Assembly: GCA_963977005.1 (NCBI GenBank) | Contig: CAXBMQ010000008.1 | Location: forward strand, 137,653-201,652 | Origin: CAXBCP01 sp963977005 | GTDB lineage: Bacteria > Pseudomonadota > Alphaproteobacteria > MPNO01 > UBA830 | Direction: 5' to 3' | Length of the DNA stretch: 64,000 nt | Part shown: positions 15,923 through 25,456 of the stretch, piece after piece | How positions within the stretch are numbered: position 1 is the first letter of the stretch | Layout: each line of letters begins with the position of its first letter | Notes under the pieces: model-generated | What the model saw: only the letters and a program-made list of their open reading frames with translations | Databases searched by the model: none | Told to the model about the DNA's origin: nothing | Position numbers and translations under genes: made by a program

Positions 15923-17062
15923 TCATTCCGGCGATTTGAACTGTTTGGCAAGTTTCAGGCCCTGTCCCTGGTAGTGCGAACCGATCCCTGTTCCATATAT
16001 TTTCTCCGGCCGGTCGATCAAGCGTTCGTATCGCAACCGGCCGATCACCTGTTCGTGTTCGAGCAGGAAGGGTACATCGTGCGACCGCACCTCGAGCACG
16101 CCGCGCGACCCGGCGGAGCGGTCATCGGGGTGCCAGCCGAAACCGGGATCGAAGAAACCTGCGTAGTGCACGCGGAACTCGCCGACCAGCGTATCATAAG
16201 CGACCATCTCGGCGGCATAGTCGGGCGGCACGGTGACGGCTTCGCGGGTGGCGAGAATATAAAAATCGTCGGGATTGAGGATAATCCCGCCATTGCGGGC
16301 GGAGACCGGCTCCCAGAAATCCGCCGCGTTGTAGCTGTCGGGACGGTCGACATCGACGATGCCGGTATGGTGGCGCGCGCGCCAGCCGACGATGCCGCCG
16401 GGGGCATCGGCGCCGAGGTCGAGCCGCAGGCTGAGGCTTTCGTGTTCGAGGACTTCCGCGCGGTCGAACGGCGCGTCGATCAGGCCAAACTCGTCGTGAA
16501 GCTGCAAAAGGTCTTGCGGCGTCACCTCCGCCCGGCCGCGGCGCAGACGCAGTTGCGTCAGGCGGGATCCGGTGCGGACGGCGATGGAGAACGTCTTCGG
16601 CGACACTTCGGCGTAAATCGGGCCGGAATAGCCCGGGCGGACCAGGTCGAACCGGGTGCCCCGATCCGAAATAACCCGCGTAAAGATATCCAGGCGCCCG
16701 GTGGAGCTTTTGGGGTTTGCGAACGCGGAGATATCGTCGGGCAGGTCGAGCGATTCCTGAAGCGGAACGATATAGACGCAGCCCTTTTCGAGTACGGCCC
16801 CCTTGGTCAGGTCTATCCGGTGCATCTCGAACGCGCGCACCTTGTCTTCGACGGTGGCGTCCGGACCCGGCAGGAAGCTCGCCTGGACACGCCAGGCGAA
16901 ATCGCCGAGACGCAGATCGATGCTCGCCGGCTGGATCATGTCGTTCGAAATAGGCGACACGGCCGTGACGGCGCCCTCGTCGACGAGCTGTCGCAGCAAC
17001 TGTGACGGAAAGATTCCGGTTTGTGCGGTATCGGGCGCTTCGAGGGGGGCGGGCTGGCTCAT
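15923..17062 (-). CDS. dcd: 2'-deoxycytidine 5'-triphosphate deaminase, double-domain form
   Basis: A 379-residue protein of two dUTPase-fold halves, the form common in Alphaproteobacteria. The N-terminal half has PASIDLRLGDFAWRVQ and NPKSSTGRLDIFTRVISD; the second half repeats the pattern (LEHESLSLRLDL, and later the FFDPGFGWHPDD region). It converts dCTP to dUTP on the way to dTMP, in the cytosol. It is divergent from the aryl-CoA monooxygenase at 17214, so the 150-base gap must hold two promoters. Confidence 0.9.
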   Translation of the reverse strand: MSQPAPLEAPDTAQTGIFPSQLLRQLVDEGAVTAVSPISNDMIQPASIDLRLGDFAWRVQASFLPGPDATVEDKVRAFEMHRIDLTKGAVLEKGCVYIVPLQESLDLPDDISAFANPKSSTGRLDIFTRVISDRGTRFDLVRPGYSGPIYAEVSPKTFSIAVRTGSRLTQLRLRRGRAEVTPQDLLQLHDEFGLIDAPFDRAEVLEHESLSLRLDLGADAPGGIVGWRARHHTGIVDVDRPDSYNAADFWEPVSARNGGIILNPDDFYILATREAVTVPPDYAAEMVAYDTLVGEFRVHYAGFFDPGFGWHPDDRSAGSRGVLEVRSHDVPFLLEHEQVIGRLRYERLIDRPEKIYGTGIGSHYQGQGLKLAKQFKSPE

Positions 17063-17157
17063 GCGCGGAGTTTACGCGAATCCGCCTCCGATTTGGATGC
17101 ATGGTCGGCACGCGGGTGTGGATAACTTTTCAGGGCCGGATAAAGCGCTTGAACAAT

Positions 17158-17179
17158 ATTATTTTAAGCTTAAAATAAT
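17158..17179. promoter_or_regulatory. 22-bp perfect palindrome, probable MarR operator for the monooxygenase operon
   Basis: Half-site ATTATTTTAAG is followed by its exact complement, centred on AAGCTT, 34 bases before the monooxygenase start codon. The core TTTTAAGCTTAAAA recurs at 28862-28879, in front of the operon encoding the MarR regulator. I saw no third copy in the window. Confidence 0.75.
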
Positions 17180-17213
17180 TTCTGCAGACGGATTCACGCG
17201 CTCGGAGGATGAG

Positions 17214-19631
17214 ATGAAGATTGAGATAGTAGGCGGCGGACCGGCGGGGCTTTACTTCGCTCTCCTGATGAAAAAGGCCGATCCCTCTCATCAGATCAAG
17301 ATTTACGAGCAGAACAAACCCGACGACACGTTCGGTTTCGGGGTGGTCTTCTCCGCCGAGACGCTCGGCCATTTCCGGGATTACGACGCGGTTTCCTATG
17401 ACCGTATCCGCGAAACCTTCGCCTATTGGGACGATATCGTCACCTACTACAAGGGCGAGAAAGTCGTCGCCGGGGGCAATGGCTTCTGCGGGATGTCGCG
17501 CAAGGATCTGCTGCTTATCCTGCAGAAATGTTGTGTCGAGGTCGGTATCGAAATGGAATTCGAGCGCGAGATCACGTCGCTCGACCAGCTCGATCCCGAC
17601 GCGGACCTGATCCTGGGCGCCAACGGCATCAATTCCTGGATCCGCGATGAATACGCCGATCATTTCAAGCCGAGCTTCGACTGGCGCCCCAACAAATTCG
17701 TCTGGCTCGGCTCGACCATGCCGTTGCCGGCCTTCACGTTCGATTTTCGCGAAAACGATGCCGGTATCTGGAACCTGCATGCCTATCAGTACAACAGCGA
17801 AATGAGCACGTGGATCGTCGAGACCACGGACGAGGCGTGGCACAAGGCGGGGATGGAAAACGCGACGGAGGAAGAGACCGTCGCCTATGTGAAGGAACTG
17901 TACAAGGACCTGCTGGGCGACTACCCGGTCATCACGAACCGGTCGATCTGGCGGAATTTCCCGATGATCCGGTGCGAGACCTGGGTCAGGGACAACCTCG
18001 TCATCCTGGGCGATTGCGCGCATACGGCCCATTTTTCCATCGGCTCCGGCACCAAGCTTGCGATGGAAGACGCCATTGCGCTGTTCGAAAGCTGCCAGAT
18101 CGAATCCGATCCGCGGGCGGCCCTGCAGCTTTACGACAAAAGCCGCCGCGACGACGTCGAACGCATCCAGCACGCCGCCGACGTATCCCTTTCGTGGTTC
18201 GAACATGTCGAGCGTTACTGGGACATGGATGCCACGCAGTTCATGTTCAGCCTGATGTCGCGTTCCAAGGCGATCACGTATGACAACCTGCGTCTGCGCG
18301 ACCGGGCATTCGTCGAATCCGTCGACCGGTCGTTCTCCGCCGATGCCGCCGAGCGATACGATGCGCCGCATTTGAAGGAAACGCCGGTTCCGCCGATGTT
18401 TGCGCCGATGCAGTTGCGCAACATGCGCCTGTCGAACCGTGTCGTCGTCTCGCCGATGTGCCAGTACTGCGCGACCGACGGCAATCCGGACGATTGGCAT
18501 TTTACCCATTACACCAGCCGTGCGATGGGCGGGGCGGGGCTGGTCTTTACCGAGATGACCTGTATTTCGCCGGAAGCGCGGATCACCCCCGGCTGCGCCG
18601 GTATCTGGACCGACGACCAGGAAGCCCAGTGGAAGCGCATCGTCGATTTCGCCCATGAGCGCACGGACGCCAAAATGGCGATCCAGATCGGCCATGCCGG
18701 GCGCAAGGGCGCAACGAAGCTCGCCTGGGAAGGAATCGACCAGCCGCTCGAGTCCGGCGCGTGGGATATCATGGCGGCCTCGCCGATCCCGTATCTCGAA
18801 AATTCGCAGGTACCGCGCGAGATGACGCGCGACGATATGGAGAAGGTCAAAGCCGATTTTGTCGCCGCGTTCGATCGCGCCGCGCGGGCCGGGTTCGATC
18901 TCGCCGAACTGCATTGCGCCCACGGCTATATCCTCGCCACCTTCCTGTCGCCGGTGACCAACAAGCGCACCGATGAGTATGGCGGTTCGCTTGAAAACCG
19001 GCTGCGTTTCCCGCTTGAAGTGTTCGATGCCTGCCGTGCAGCGTGGCCGGAGAACCGGCCGATGTCGGTGCGCATCTCGGCGAGCGACTGGATCGAGGGC
19101 GGCACCAGCCCCGAGGACGCGGTCGCGTATGCCAAGGCATTCAAGGCGCATGGCTGCGACCTGATAAACGTTTCCACCGGACAGACCGACCCGGCGGAAA
19201 AGCCGGTTTACGGCCGCATGTTCCAGACGCCGTTTTCGGAACAGATCCGCATCGAGGCGGATATCCCCACCCTCGTTGCCGGCAATATCTTCGACTGGGA
19301 CCAGGTGAACACCATCGTCGGCGCCGGGCGGTCCGATCTTGTCGCGCTGGCCCGGACGCATCTCTACAACCCTTACTTCACGCAGCAGGCGGCCGCGTAT
19401 TACGGCGTCGAAGACGTCGTATGGCCCGATCAGTACATGTCGGCCAAGTTTGCCGCGTTCCGCCAGTACGAGAAGGAACGCGCGCAGATCGAGGAACTTC
19501 GCGAGCAGGTCAAGCCGAACTCCGGCGAAGCGCGCGCCGGGGCATCGCTGCTCAACAAATCGTCGGACTGGGAAAGCAAGGGGGCGGCGGTCGGTGCCGC
19601 GGCCGGCTCGCGCACCGAGGCGGCGGAATAG
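17214..19631 (+). CDS. Aryl-CoA monooxygenase/reductase fusion (2-aminobenzoyl-CoA or salicylyl-CoA type)
   Basis: An 805-residue two-domain flavoprotein. Residues 1-380 form a PHBH-type FAD monooxygenase (MKIEIVGGGPAGLYF, then VILGDCAHTAHFSIGSGTK near 263-281). Residues about 385-770 form an old-yellow-enzyme domain (PPMFAPMQLRNMRLSNRVV, IQIGHAGRKG, then ELHCAHGYILATFLSP and TDEYGGSLENR near 565-590). This fusion is known from Azoarcus evansii 2-aminobenzoyl-CoA monooxygenase/reductase, which hydroxylates and reduces the ring; close relatives are annotated salicylyl-CoA 5-hydroxylase. ATG 17214 follows GGAGGATGAG. The matching CoA ligase, dehydrogenase and hydratase lie at 23.8-27.5 kb under the same operator motif. 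Confidence 0.9.
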   Translation: MKIEIVGGGPAGLYFALLMKKADPSHQIKIYEQNKPDDTFGFGVVFSAETLGHFRDYDAVSYDRIRETFAYWDDIVTYYKGEKVVAGGNGFCGMSRKDLLLILQKCCVEVGIEMEFEREITSLDQLDPDADLILGANGINSWIRDEYADHFKPSFDWRPNKFVWLGSTMPLPAFTFDFRENDAGIWNLHAYQYNSEMSTWIVETTDEAWHKAGMENATEEETVAYVKELYKDLLGDYPVITNRSIWRNFPMIRCETWVRDNLVILGDCAHTAHFSIGSGTKLAMEDAIALFESCQIESDPRAALQLYDKSRRDDVERIQHAADVSLSWFEHVERYWDMDATQFMFSLMSRSKAITYDNLRLRDRAFVESVDRSFSADAAERYDAPHLKETPVPPMFAPMQLRNMRLSNRVVVSPMCQYCATDGNPDDWHFTHYTSRAMGGAGLVFTEMTCISPEARITPGCAGIWTDDQEAQWKRIVDFAHERTDAKMAIQIGHAGRKGATKLAWEGIDQPLESGAWDIMAASPIPYLENSQVPREMTRDDMEKVKADFVAAFDRAARAGFDLAELHCAHGYILATFLSPVTNKRTDEYGGSLENRLRFPLEVFDACRAAWPENRPMSVRISASDWIEGGTSPEDAVAYAKAFKAHGCDLINVSTGQTDPAEKPVYGRMFQTPFSEQIRIEADIPTLVAGNIFDWDQVNTIVGAGRSDLVALARTHLYNPYFTQQAAAYYGVEDVVWPDQYMSAKFAAFRQYEKERAQIEELREQVKPNSGEARAGASLLNKSSDWESKGAAVGAAAGSRTEAAE

Positions 19632-19642
19632 GAGACGGACCC

Positions 19643-20344
19643 ATGACGATCAAACTGTACGAACTGCTTGGCCACGAAGATCGCCGCTACAGCCAGTTTT
19701 CATGGCGCGCCAAAATGGCGCTCAAGCACAAGGGGCTCGATTTCGAGCAGATTCCGCTGCTGCTGACGGACAAGGAATCGATCGCCTTTGCAAAATCGAA
19801 CAGCGTACCGGTTCTGGTCGACGGCGACAGGATCGAGACCGATTCCTGGGATATCGCTGTCTATCTGGAAGAGGCGTATCCCGACGGGCCGTCGCTGTTC
19901 GGCGGGCCGATCGGGACCGGTGTGACGCGGGTGATCAATTCATGGTGCGACCGCGCCGTGAATGTCGCTCTCGGCCCGCTGATCGCGCGTGACGTGCTGG
20001 ATGCCGCCCATCCCGATGACCGGGAATATTTCCGGGAATCGATGGAAAAACTGTACAAGCGCACCCTGGAAGAGGTGCAGGAAGGCCGCGAGGATCGGGT
20101 CAAGGTCCTGTACCGGACGCTCGATCCCATCCGGACATCGTTTCGCAAGGGGCAGGATTTCATCAGCGGCGATGCGCCGGCCTATGCCGATTACGTCGTA
20201 TTCTCCCAGTTCCAGTGGGCGCGGGTGACCAGCCCGTTCAAGCTGCTCGATGCGGACGACCCGGTCTTTGCCTGGCGCGAGCGCATGCTCGATCTGTATG
20301 ACGGGTTTGCGCGGCATACCATGGCGTACGAGGTCGCTTCCTAG
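19643..20344 (+). CDS. Glutathione S-transferase family protein
   Basis: A 233-residue GST-fold protein. A thioredoxin-like N-terminal domain contains YELLGHEDRRYSQFSWRAKM, the cis-proline region SNSVPVLVDGDRIETDS and YLEEAYPDG, followed by a helical C-terminal domain. It begins 11 bases after the monooxygenase gene with GGAGACGGA upstream, so it is in that operon. Related GSTs are often found with aromatic pathways, where they conjugate, isomerise or detoxify reactive intermediates. The substrate is unknown. Confidence 0.82.
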   Translation: MTIKLYELLGHEDRRYSQFSWRAKMALKHKGLDFEQIPLLLTDKESIAFAKSNSVPVLVDGDRIETDSWDIAVYLEEAYPDGPSLFGGPIGTGVTRVINSWCDRAVNVALGPLIARDVLDAAHPDDREYFRESMEKLYKRTLEEVQEGREDRVKVLYRTLDPIRTSFRKGQDFISGDAPAYADYVVFSQFQWARVTSPFKLLDADDPVFAWRERMLDLYDGFARHTMAYEVAS

Positions 20345-20352
20345 GCCCTTTT

Positions 20353-22092
20353 TCAGACGGAAAACACGACCGACGAGAAGACAAGACCCTGATGGCCTGC
20401 GGGCATCTCGCGGCTCATGGCGTCTTCGATCAGGACGGTCTGATACTGGCCTGACGGCAGGTGCCGCTGCTGTTGCTTCTTCTTCTCCGCTTTCTTTTTG
20501 GACTTGGGGGTCAGGTCGCCGCGCCTGTAGGTCGGCGGCAGGACCGGGACCAGATTGGCGGCGGCATCCGCGTACCCGTTCTTCATGACCGGCCCGGCGG
20601 CGCTCTGTTGCGGGGCGGCCTGCGGCAGGCCCAGCTTGCCGACCGGGGGCGGCACCATGGCGCTCTGGAGGCCGGGACCGATTTCGGCGCTCAGATCCAG
20701 CGCGATGCGCGTCAGTCCCGGCAGGTCGGGTCCGGCAGGCGCTTCCATCGCGCGGATAATGGTCGCGTTGCGGAGCACTGCGGGATCCAGGTGCTGCAGG
20801 TTCTCGCCAAGCGACAGGGACTGGGCTCCTGCGGTTTGTGCAGGGGCGGGATGCGGTTTTTTCGGTCCCGGCACAGGACGCGCGCCGGGTTGCGGCATTT
20901 CGGAGATTTCGGGCGGCACGAACGGCGTTCCTGCCGGGACTTCGAGTACCCTCCCGGCAGGCAGGCCCGACGGGATATCGAGAACCGGAAGCGATGCGGT
21001 CTCAATCTCCGGCAGCGGCGCGATCGCGGAGATCGGCGACGCGGCGGACGACACCGTATAGGACGTGATCCGGTTGCCGATCTGGACCGTGATCGCGCTG
21101 TTGCGTGTGTCTATCGCGACGGCAAGATTGCCTCCCGCCAGCACCACGCGACCGGTCCCCGCCGCTACTTCGGCCGACGGCGCGTCGGTCACCGGCTGCA
21201 GGCGGCTGACGGCCGACATGATTTCCGTCGCGGGGATGCCGTTTCCGCCGCCAGGCGTCGTATTGAGGGTCGTTGCGATTGCGCGCGACAGCGCCGCCGA
21301 GAGGCGCCCGGTGATCTCGGTCATCGCCTGTTGCGGCACACCGGCGGTCTGCAGGGCATTGGCCAGTGGCGCGGCGAGTGCGTCGATGAATGCGGTCGGC
21401 GCGATGAGAAGGGTGGCGGAGGCCGAAGGGGCGGCTTTCGACGTTGATGAAGTGTTTATTTCCTCTGCGTAGGCGCCTGCCGTGGACTGCACGGCGTTCA
21501 GCGCCTGCAGGGCGGGCGTCGGACGTTGGGCACTGTCATCCGTGACATCGATCAGGTGTTGTGCCGGCGCGGATGACGCGGGAGCAGGGGCGGCCGCGGC
21601 GATATCGACCCGCGGCGCGGTGACGCGGATTTCGCCGGTGTCGTGGTCGATGACGACGGTGAGTCCGTTGGCGACCACGTTGAGCAGGCTGTCGGCAGTA
21701 TCGGACGCACCGGACTGAAGCCGGTCGAGCAAGGCGTGAACGATTTCGGCGGCATGGCGGCTGTCGCCCGCAATCGTCCCTGCGAGCTGCGCGGCCGCGC
21801 TGTCCGCGGCCTTCAATGCCTGCGTTTCCGGAACGCCGAGATCGATCAGCGCATTCGCCACGCGGGTACGCAGAAGGTCGAGCAGGGCGGTCACGGTGTC
21901 GCGTGCCGATTGCACCAGCATTTGCCGTGCCGGGTCGATAACGGGGATATTGCCGGCTTTGTGCCGGGCGGCTTCCTGCTCCGTGCGCGGTGCGCCTTCG
22001 TCGTTGCCGGGTGTCGTTTCCGGCGCGGCGGTGGCGATTGCCTGCGCATATTTCGTCAGGGCCGCGCTACCTGCGCTGACCGAGGGCAACAT
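20353..22092 (-). CDS. Unknown Ala/Pro-rich protein with two copies of a repeated module
   Basis: A 579-residue protein of no family I recognise, with a strong ribosome site (AGGAGG) before the ATG. Two related modules are visible, at about residues 61-165 and 232-347. Each has a helical stretch with an ANAL...GVPxxxA signature, then a short beta pair ending in D-x-x-x-x-I-x-V (VVIDHDTGEIRVTAP, and VAIDTRNSAITVQIG). The protein at 22191 carries a third copy. A proline-rich stretch (about 350-425) and a lysine cluster (about 525-540) separate this from a short conserved-looking C-terminus. No signal peptide or membrane span. It interrupts the aryl-CoA pathway cluster. Confidence 0.7.
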   Translation of the reverse strand: MLPSVSAGSAALTKYAQAIATAAPETTPGNDEGAPRTEQEAARHKAGNIPVIDPARQMLVQSARDTVTALLDLLRTRVANALIDLGVPETQALKAADSAAAQLAGTIAGDSRHAAEIVHALLDRLQSGASDTADSLLNVVANGLTVVIDHDTGEIRVTAPRVDIAAAAPAPASSAPAQHLIDVTDDSAQRPTPALQALNAVQSTAGAYAEEINTSSTSKAAPSASATLLIAPTAFIDALAAPLANALQTAGVPQQAMTEITGRLSAALSRAIATTLNTTPGGGNGIPATEIMSAVSRLQPVTDAPSAEVAAGTGRVVLAGGNLAVAIDTRNSAITVQIGNRITSYTVSSAASPISAIAPLPEIETASLPVLDIPSGLPAGRVLEVPAGTPFVPPEISEMPQPGARPVPGPKKPHPAPAQTAGAQSLSLGENLQHLDPAVLRNATIIRAMEAPAGPDLPGLTRIALDLSAEIGPGLQSAMVPPPVGKLGLPQAAPQQSAAGPVMKNGYADAAANLVPVLPPTYRRGDLTPKSKKKAEKKKQQQRHLPSGQYQTVLIEDAMSREMPAGHQGLVFSSVVFSV

Positions 22093-22190
22093 TTCGGACC
22101 TCCTGTCCTCTGCCTCTCAAATGCCGGCTACGTGCCGGCGTAAACTGGGTCGTCTACCCGCAGCCTCCTGGCTGCAGGGTGTGTAATATT

Positions 22191-23183
22191 CTAGGCGTAG
22201 ATCTCGATCGTTTCGTCCGTGCGGTGCTGCGCGGCGCTGACCTCGGGGTCCGCGGCTTCTTTGCCGAGATAGACTCGCACGACGAGGTCGAAGGTCATCC
22301 GCGTGATCGTTTCCTGACGGCCATTGGTGAATTCCTCCACCGCCTGGATACGCAACGATGCCGGCGACGGGGTGTCCGCCGGCGGCGTCTCGAATGGCTT
22401 CGCGACCGCCTCGCCTGCGGCGTCTTCGGCTTCGGTGTCGTCGGCCGCTTTTTTTTTGTCGTTTACGAGAACCGCGTCGTACAGGGCCTCGTTCGCGGCG
22501 GGCAGCGGCGGCAGCGCGGGACCGTCTTCGCCGTCCTCGCCGATAAAGCCGTTATTCACCAGGTATTGCTGCACCCGGTCGAAGATCGAGGCGATGCTCG
22601 GCGGCCCGTCACCGTCGGTAAAGTCGAACAGCGACGCGGCCGCATTGGCGGGCAGGTTGTCGCCCTGGACGACCTTGACCGCATCGATCTCCATCTTCGA
22701 TGTGTCCGCTTTGATCTCGCCGGTTGTGTGGTTGTATTCGAGGCTGAGCGCATTGGCGGTGAATTCAAGCGCGTGCGACACGGAGGTCGCGGTCTGGACG
22801 ATGGTTTCCTGATACGCGACGGCGATCATCCCGAACGAAAAGCTGGTTCCGCCGCGGACGGCCTCGACAAATGCCTTGCCGACATCGCGGACCAGGTCGG
22901 CGGCGGCTTCGCCACGGATACCGACATGGTTGAGCGCTTCGCGCATCTCGTTGCGGAAGGCATTGAACAGGTTCGCGGCGATGTCCTTGGTCGCGTCGAT
23001 CAGGCTGCGTTCTTCGCCGATGCTGAGGGTCGCCCCCATGCGCTGGCGCGTTTCGCCCGCCGTCTCGGCGTTCTGCGTGACGCTGCGCCGCTCGGAGCTC
23101 TGGCTGAGAGATTGGTACCCGCGTACCGCGCGTTGGTCGGGAATCTGCGGCGCTCTGGCGGCCAGTGTATCGATCAGCGACAT
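22191..23183 (-). CDS. Unknown protein sharing one module with its neighbour
   Basis: A 330-residue soluble, acidic protein. Residues 61-168 match the repeated module of the downstream protein: a helical part with MREALNHVGIRGEAAADLV, then ANALSLEYNHTTGEIKADT aligning with ANGLTVVIDHDTGEIRVTA. An acidic linker (about 215-280) leads to a beta-rich C-terminus (RMTFDLVVRVYLG). It is the first gene of a likely two-gene operon; the 98-base gap to the next gene holds two small hairpins (22123-22139 and 22160-22175). Function unknown. Confidence 0.7.
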   Translation of the reverse strand: MSLIDTLAARAPQIPDQRAVRGYQSLSQSSERRSVTQNAETAGETRQRMGATLSIGEERSLIDATKDIAANLFNAFRNEMREALNHVGIRGEAAADLVRDVGKAFVEAVRGGTSFSFGMIAVAYQETIVQTATSVSHALEFTANALSLEYNHTTGEIKADTSKMEIDAVKVVQGDNLPANAAASLFDFTDGDGPPSIASIFDRVQQYLVNNGFIGEDGEDGPALPPLPAANEALYDAVLVNDKKKAADDTEAEDAAGEAVAKPFETPPADTPSPASLRIQAVEEFTNGRQETITRMTFDLVVRVYLGKEAADPEVSAAQHRTDETIEIYA

Positions 23184-23394
23184 GGCGACTTCCTGTCGTG
23201 GTGTCGTGGGGCGTCGTCTGACGCGGCGATCCGCTCTTGGCGGTCACTGTCTAAAATACCGTATAAATGCTGAATGCTTTATTGGCGGTTATGGTTACCC
23301 GAAATTAACCCAACCCGGTGTGCCGAGGGGGGGGCGGCCTTTACCGCGGGGGAGCGGATCGGCCGTGCGAAGAGCCCTGCCGGGTCGAAAGCAA

Positions 23395-23426
23395 AACCCC
23401 CTCCCGTGGGGGGACGGGAGGGGGTT
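23395..23426. repeat. Perfect 13-bp GC hairpin, REP-like
   Basis: AACCCCCTCCCGT and ACGGGAGGGGGTT flank a loop of six G. There is no T tract, so it is not a standard terminator. It resembles in composition the palindromes around the DUF559 gene at 8.7-9.2 kb and is probably another extragenic palindromic element. Confidence 0.7.
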
Positions 23427-23749
23427 AATTGCGTGCGACCGGACATCTAGTTGGGGGGAATGTCGCGATCGCCGCTGGAGGTATGTCGATCCGTTGTTTC
23501 CAACCGACCGATGAGCAGACAATAGGGGCAATGTTTTAAGAACATTTTAGAATTGCTGGTTAACGCGCCGACGCCGCGCAGCGGTCAGGGTGTTGAAACT
23601 GCATGTGTATTCGCCCAATGGTGCTTAACGTCGCCAGTTAAAGTTCGCCGGAGCGCCTTTTTTCGACGCGCCGTTCCGCGATGCGCGGGGCGATTGAAGA
23701 CGATGAAAGCGCTTCGACGCTGTGCCGCTGAGATGACCGGGGGACCGGG

Positions 23750-23773
23750 AGGCGGTATTACCACCGCCTTTTT
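23750..23773 (+). terminator. Hairpin with T tract on the plus strand
   Basis: AGGCGGT-ATTACC-ACCGCCT is followed by TTTT. The T tract is on the plus strand while the adjacent CoA-ligase operon ends here on the minus strand. It would therefore stop transcription entering the operon from the opposite side, unless the hairpin alone suffices for both directions. Confidence 0.5.
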
Positions 23774-23792
23774 CAGTGTCCGGAATTCAGGC

Positions 23793-25451
23793 TCAGGAGG
23801 CGTCTTTTTCCTGCTCGCGGAGCCGGAAGCGCTGGAGCTTGCCGGTTTCGGTCTTGGGCAGTTCGGCCACGAACTCTATCTCGCGCGGGTATTTGTAGGG
23901 CGCGATCTCGTTCTTGACGAAATCCTGCAACGCTTTCGACATTTCTTCATCGGCATCGAACCCGTCCCGGAGCACGACGAAGGCCTTGACGATATTGGTA
24001 CGTTTCTCGTCGGGTTTGCCGATCACGGCGCATTCGACGACCGCTTCGTGATCGAGCAGCGCGGCTTCAACCTCCGGACCCGAAATGTTGTAGCCGGCCG
24101 ATATGATCATGTCGTCGGCGCGCGCGACGTAGCGGAAATAGCCGTCCTCGTTCTTCTCGTACATGTCGCCCGGATAGTTCCAGCCGTCCCGGACGTACAC
24201 TTTCTGGCGATCGTCGGCGAGATAACGGCAGCCCGTCGGACCCTGAACGGCAAGAAGGCCCGGCTGGTTGGGGCCGAGTTCATTCCCGTCCTCGTCGACG
24301 ATTTTCGCGCGGTAGCCCGGGATCGCCTTGCCGGTAAAGCCGGCACGCATGTCTTCGCGACTGGCGGCGACGAAGATATGGATCATCTCGGTCGAGCCCA
24401 GCCCGTCGACGATGCGGATGCCGGTCGCCTTGTGAAAGGCTTCCCAGGTCGCCTTCGGCAGGGTTTCGCCCGCGGAGACGCATTTCTCCAGACTTGAAAT
24501 ATCGTACTTGCCGGCGAGGTCCGCGAGCAGCCGGTACAGGGTCGGCGCCGTATACAGACCGGTAATCTTGTATTTCTCTATCGCCGCCATCATTTCTTCC
24601 GGGCTGAGCGGCGCGGGGAAAAACCGTGTAGACGCGCCGAAGCGCATCGGAAAACAGGTCAGCCCGCCCAGGCCGAAGGTGAAGGCCAGCGGCGGCGTGC
24701 CGGTAAAGATATCGTGCGGTTCCGCCATGTTGAACGAGCGCGGGAAGCAGTCGCACATCGCGATCACGTCGCGATGAAAGTGCATTGTCGCCTTGGGTGT
24801 GCCGGTGGTGCCGGACGTAAAGGCGATCAGCGCGGTGTCGTCCGCCGAGGTGTCGCAGTTGGCGAAACCCGCGGTCTTGGCCGTCACGGCCTTGTCGAGC
24901 GAGGCGTCGCCGTCTCCCGTCGCCGTGAAATACAGCGTTTCGGAAAGCTCCGGCTTGCGGGTACAGGTCTCTTCCATCGCCTCGGCCAGCGAAATGTCGC
25001 AGAGCGCGTGGCGGATTTCCGCTTTCTCCACGATGTAGACCAGTTCGCGGGCGCGCAGCAGTTGCATGGTCGTCACGCAGATGCCGCCGGCCTTGAGCAC
25101 GGCGCACCAGCAGGCGACGAGCATCGGGTTGTTGGCGGCGCGCAGCAGCACCCGGTTGCCGGGGACAAGGCCGTGATCCTCGACAAGCACTTTGGCGATG
25201 CGGTCGGCGAGATCGCGCAGTTCCGCGTATGTCCAGGTGGTGTCTTCGTAATGCAGGACGGGGCTGTCGCCGTGGCCTGTGTCGCACATGTGATCCAGCA
25301 GTTCGACACCGGCATTCATGCGGTCGGGATAGGTCTGGAGGATGGGCAGGGAGTCGAAATCGAACTCCGGCCACTGGTCTTTGGGCGGCAGGTTGTCCGC
25401 CGCGAAGGTGTCGACATGGGCGGTCGGGCCGCCCGGCAGGTGCTTGCTCAT
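23793..25451 (-). CDS. Aryl-CoA ligase (2-aminobenzoate/benzoate-CoA ligase type)
   Basis: A 552-residue acyl-adenylate-forming enzyme. It shows the P-loop AFTSGTTGTPKATMHFHRD (about 200-220), TGLYTAPTLYR, GLGSTEMIHIF, YPGDMYEKNEDGYF and the C-terminal KTETGKLQR lysine. The wording GSTEMIHIF and the N-terminal layout are those of the benzoate-CoA ligase branch. It activates the aromatic acid with ATP and CoA for the monooxygenase at 17214. The start is set by GGAG just before the ATG, five bases after the acyl-CoA dehydrogenase stop. Last gene of the operon. Confidence 0.88.
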   Translation of the reverse strand: MSKHLPGGPTAHVDTFAADNLPPKDQWPEFDFDSLPILQTYPDRMNAGVELLDHMCDTGHGDSPVLHYEDTTWTYAELRDLADRIAKVLVEDHGLVPGNRVLLRAANNPMLVACWCAVLKAGGICVTTMQLLRARELVYIVEKAEIRHALCDISLAEAMEETCTRKPELSETLYFTATGDGDASLDKAVTAKTAGFANCDTSADDTALIAFTSGTTGTPKATMHFHRDVIAMCDCFPRSFNMAEPHDIFTGTPPLAFTFGLGGLTCFPMRFGASTRFFPAPLSPEEMMAAIEKYKITGLYTAPTLYRLLADLAGKYDISSLEKCVSAGETLPKATWEAFHKATGIRIVDGLGSTEMIHIFVAASREDMRAGFTGKAIPGYRAKIVDEDGNELGPNQPGLLAVQGPTGCRYLADDRQKVYVRDGWNYPGDMYEKNEDGYFRYVARADDMIISAGYNISGPEVEAALLDHEAVVECAVIGKPDEKRTNIVKAFVVLRDGFDADEEMSKALQDFVKNEIAPYKYPREIEFVAELPKTETGKLQRFRLREQEKDAS

Positions 25452-25456
25452 GCGTT

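Larger units (their letters stand above)
23184..23792. other. Intergenic region, 609 bp, between the two unknown genes and the CoA-ligase operon
   Basis: I find no gene. The region contains the promoter side of the unknown operon (AT-rich around 23250-23300), a perfect GC hairpin at 23395-23426 and a T-tailed hairpin at 23750-23773. Around 23530-23640 the sequence is moderately AT-rich without recognisable signals. Confidence 0.55.

Noticed and set aside
17130..19361. 743-residue open frame on the minus strand
   Set aside because: It lies opposite the aryl-CoA monooxygenase/reductase fusion and has shadow composition without recognisable motifs.
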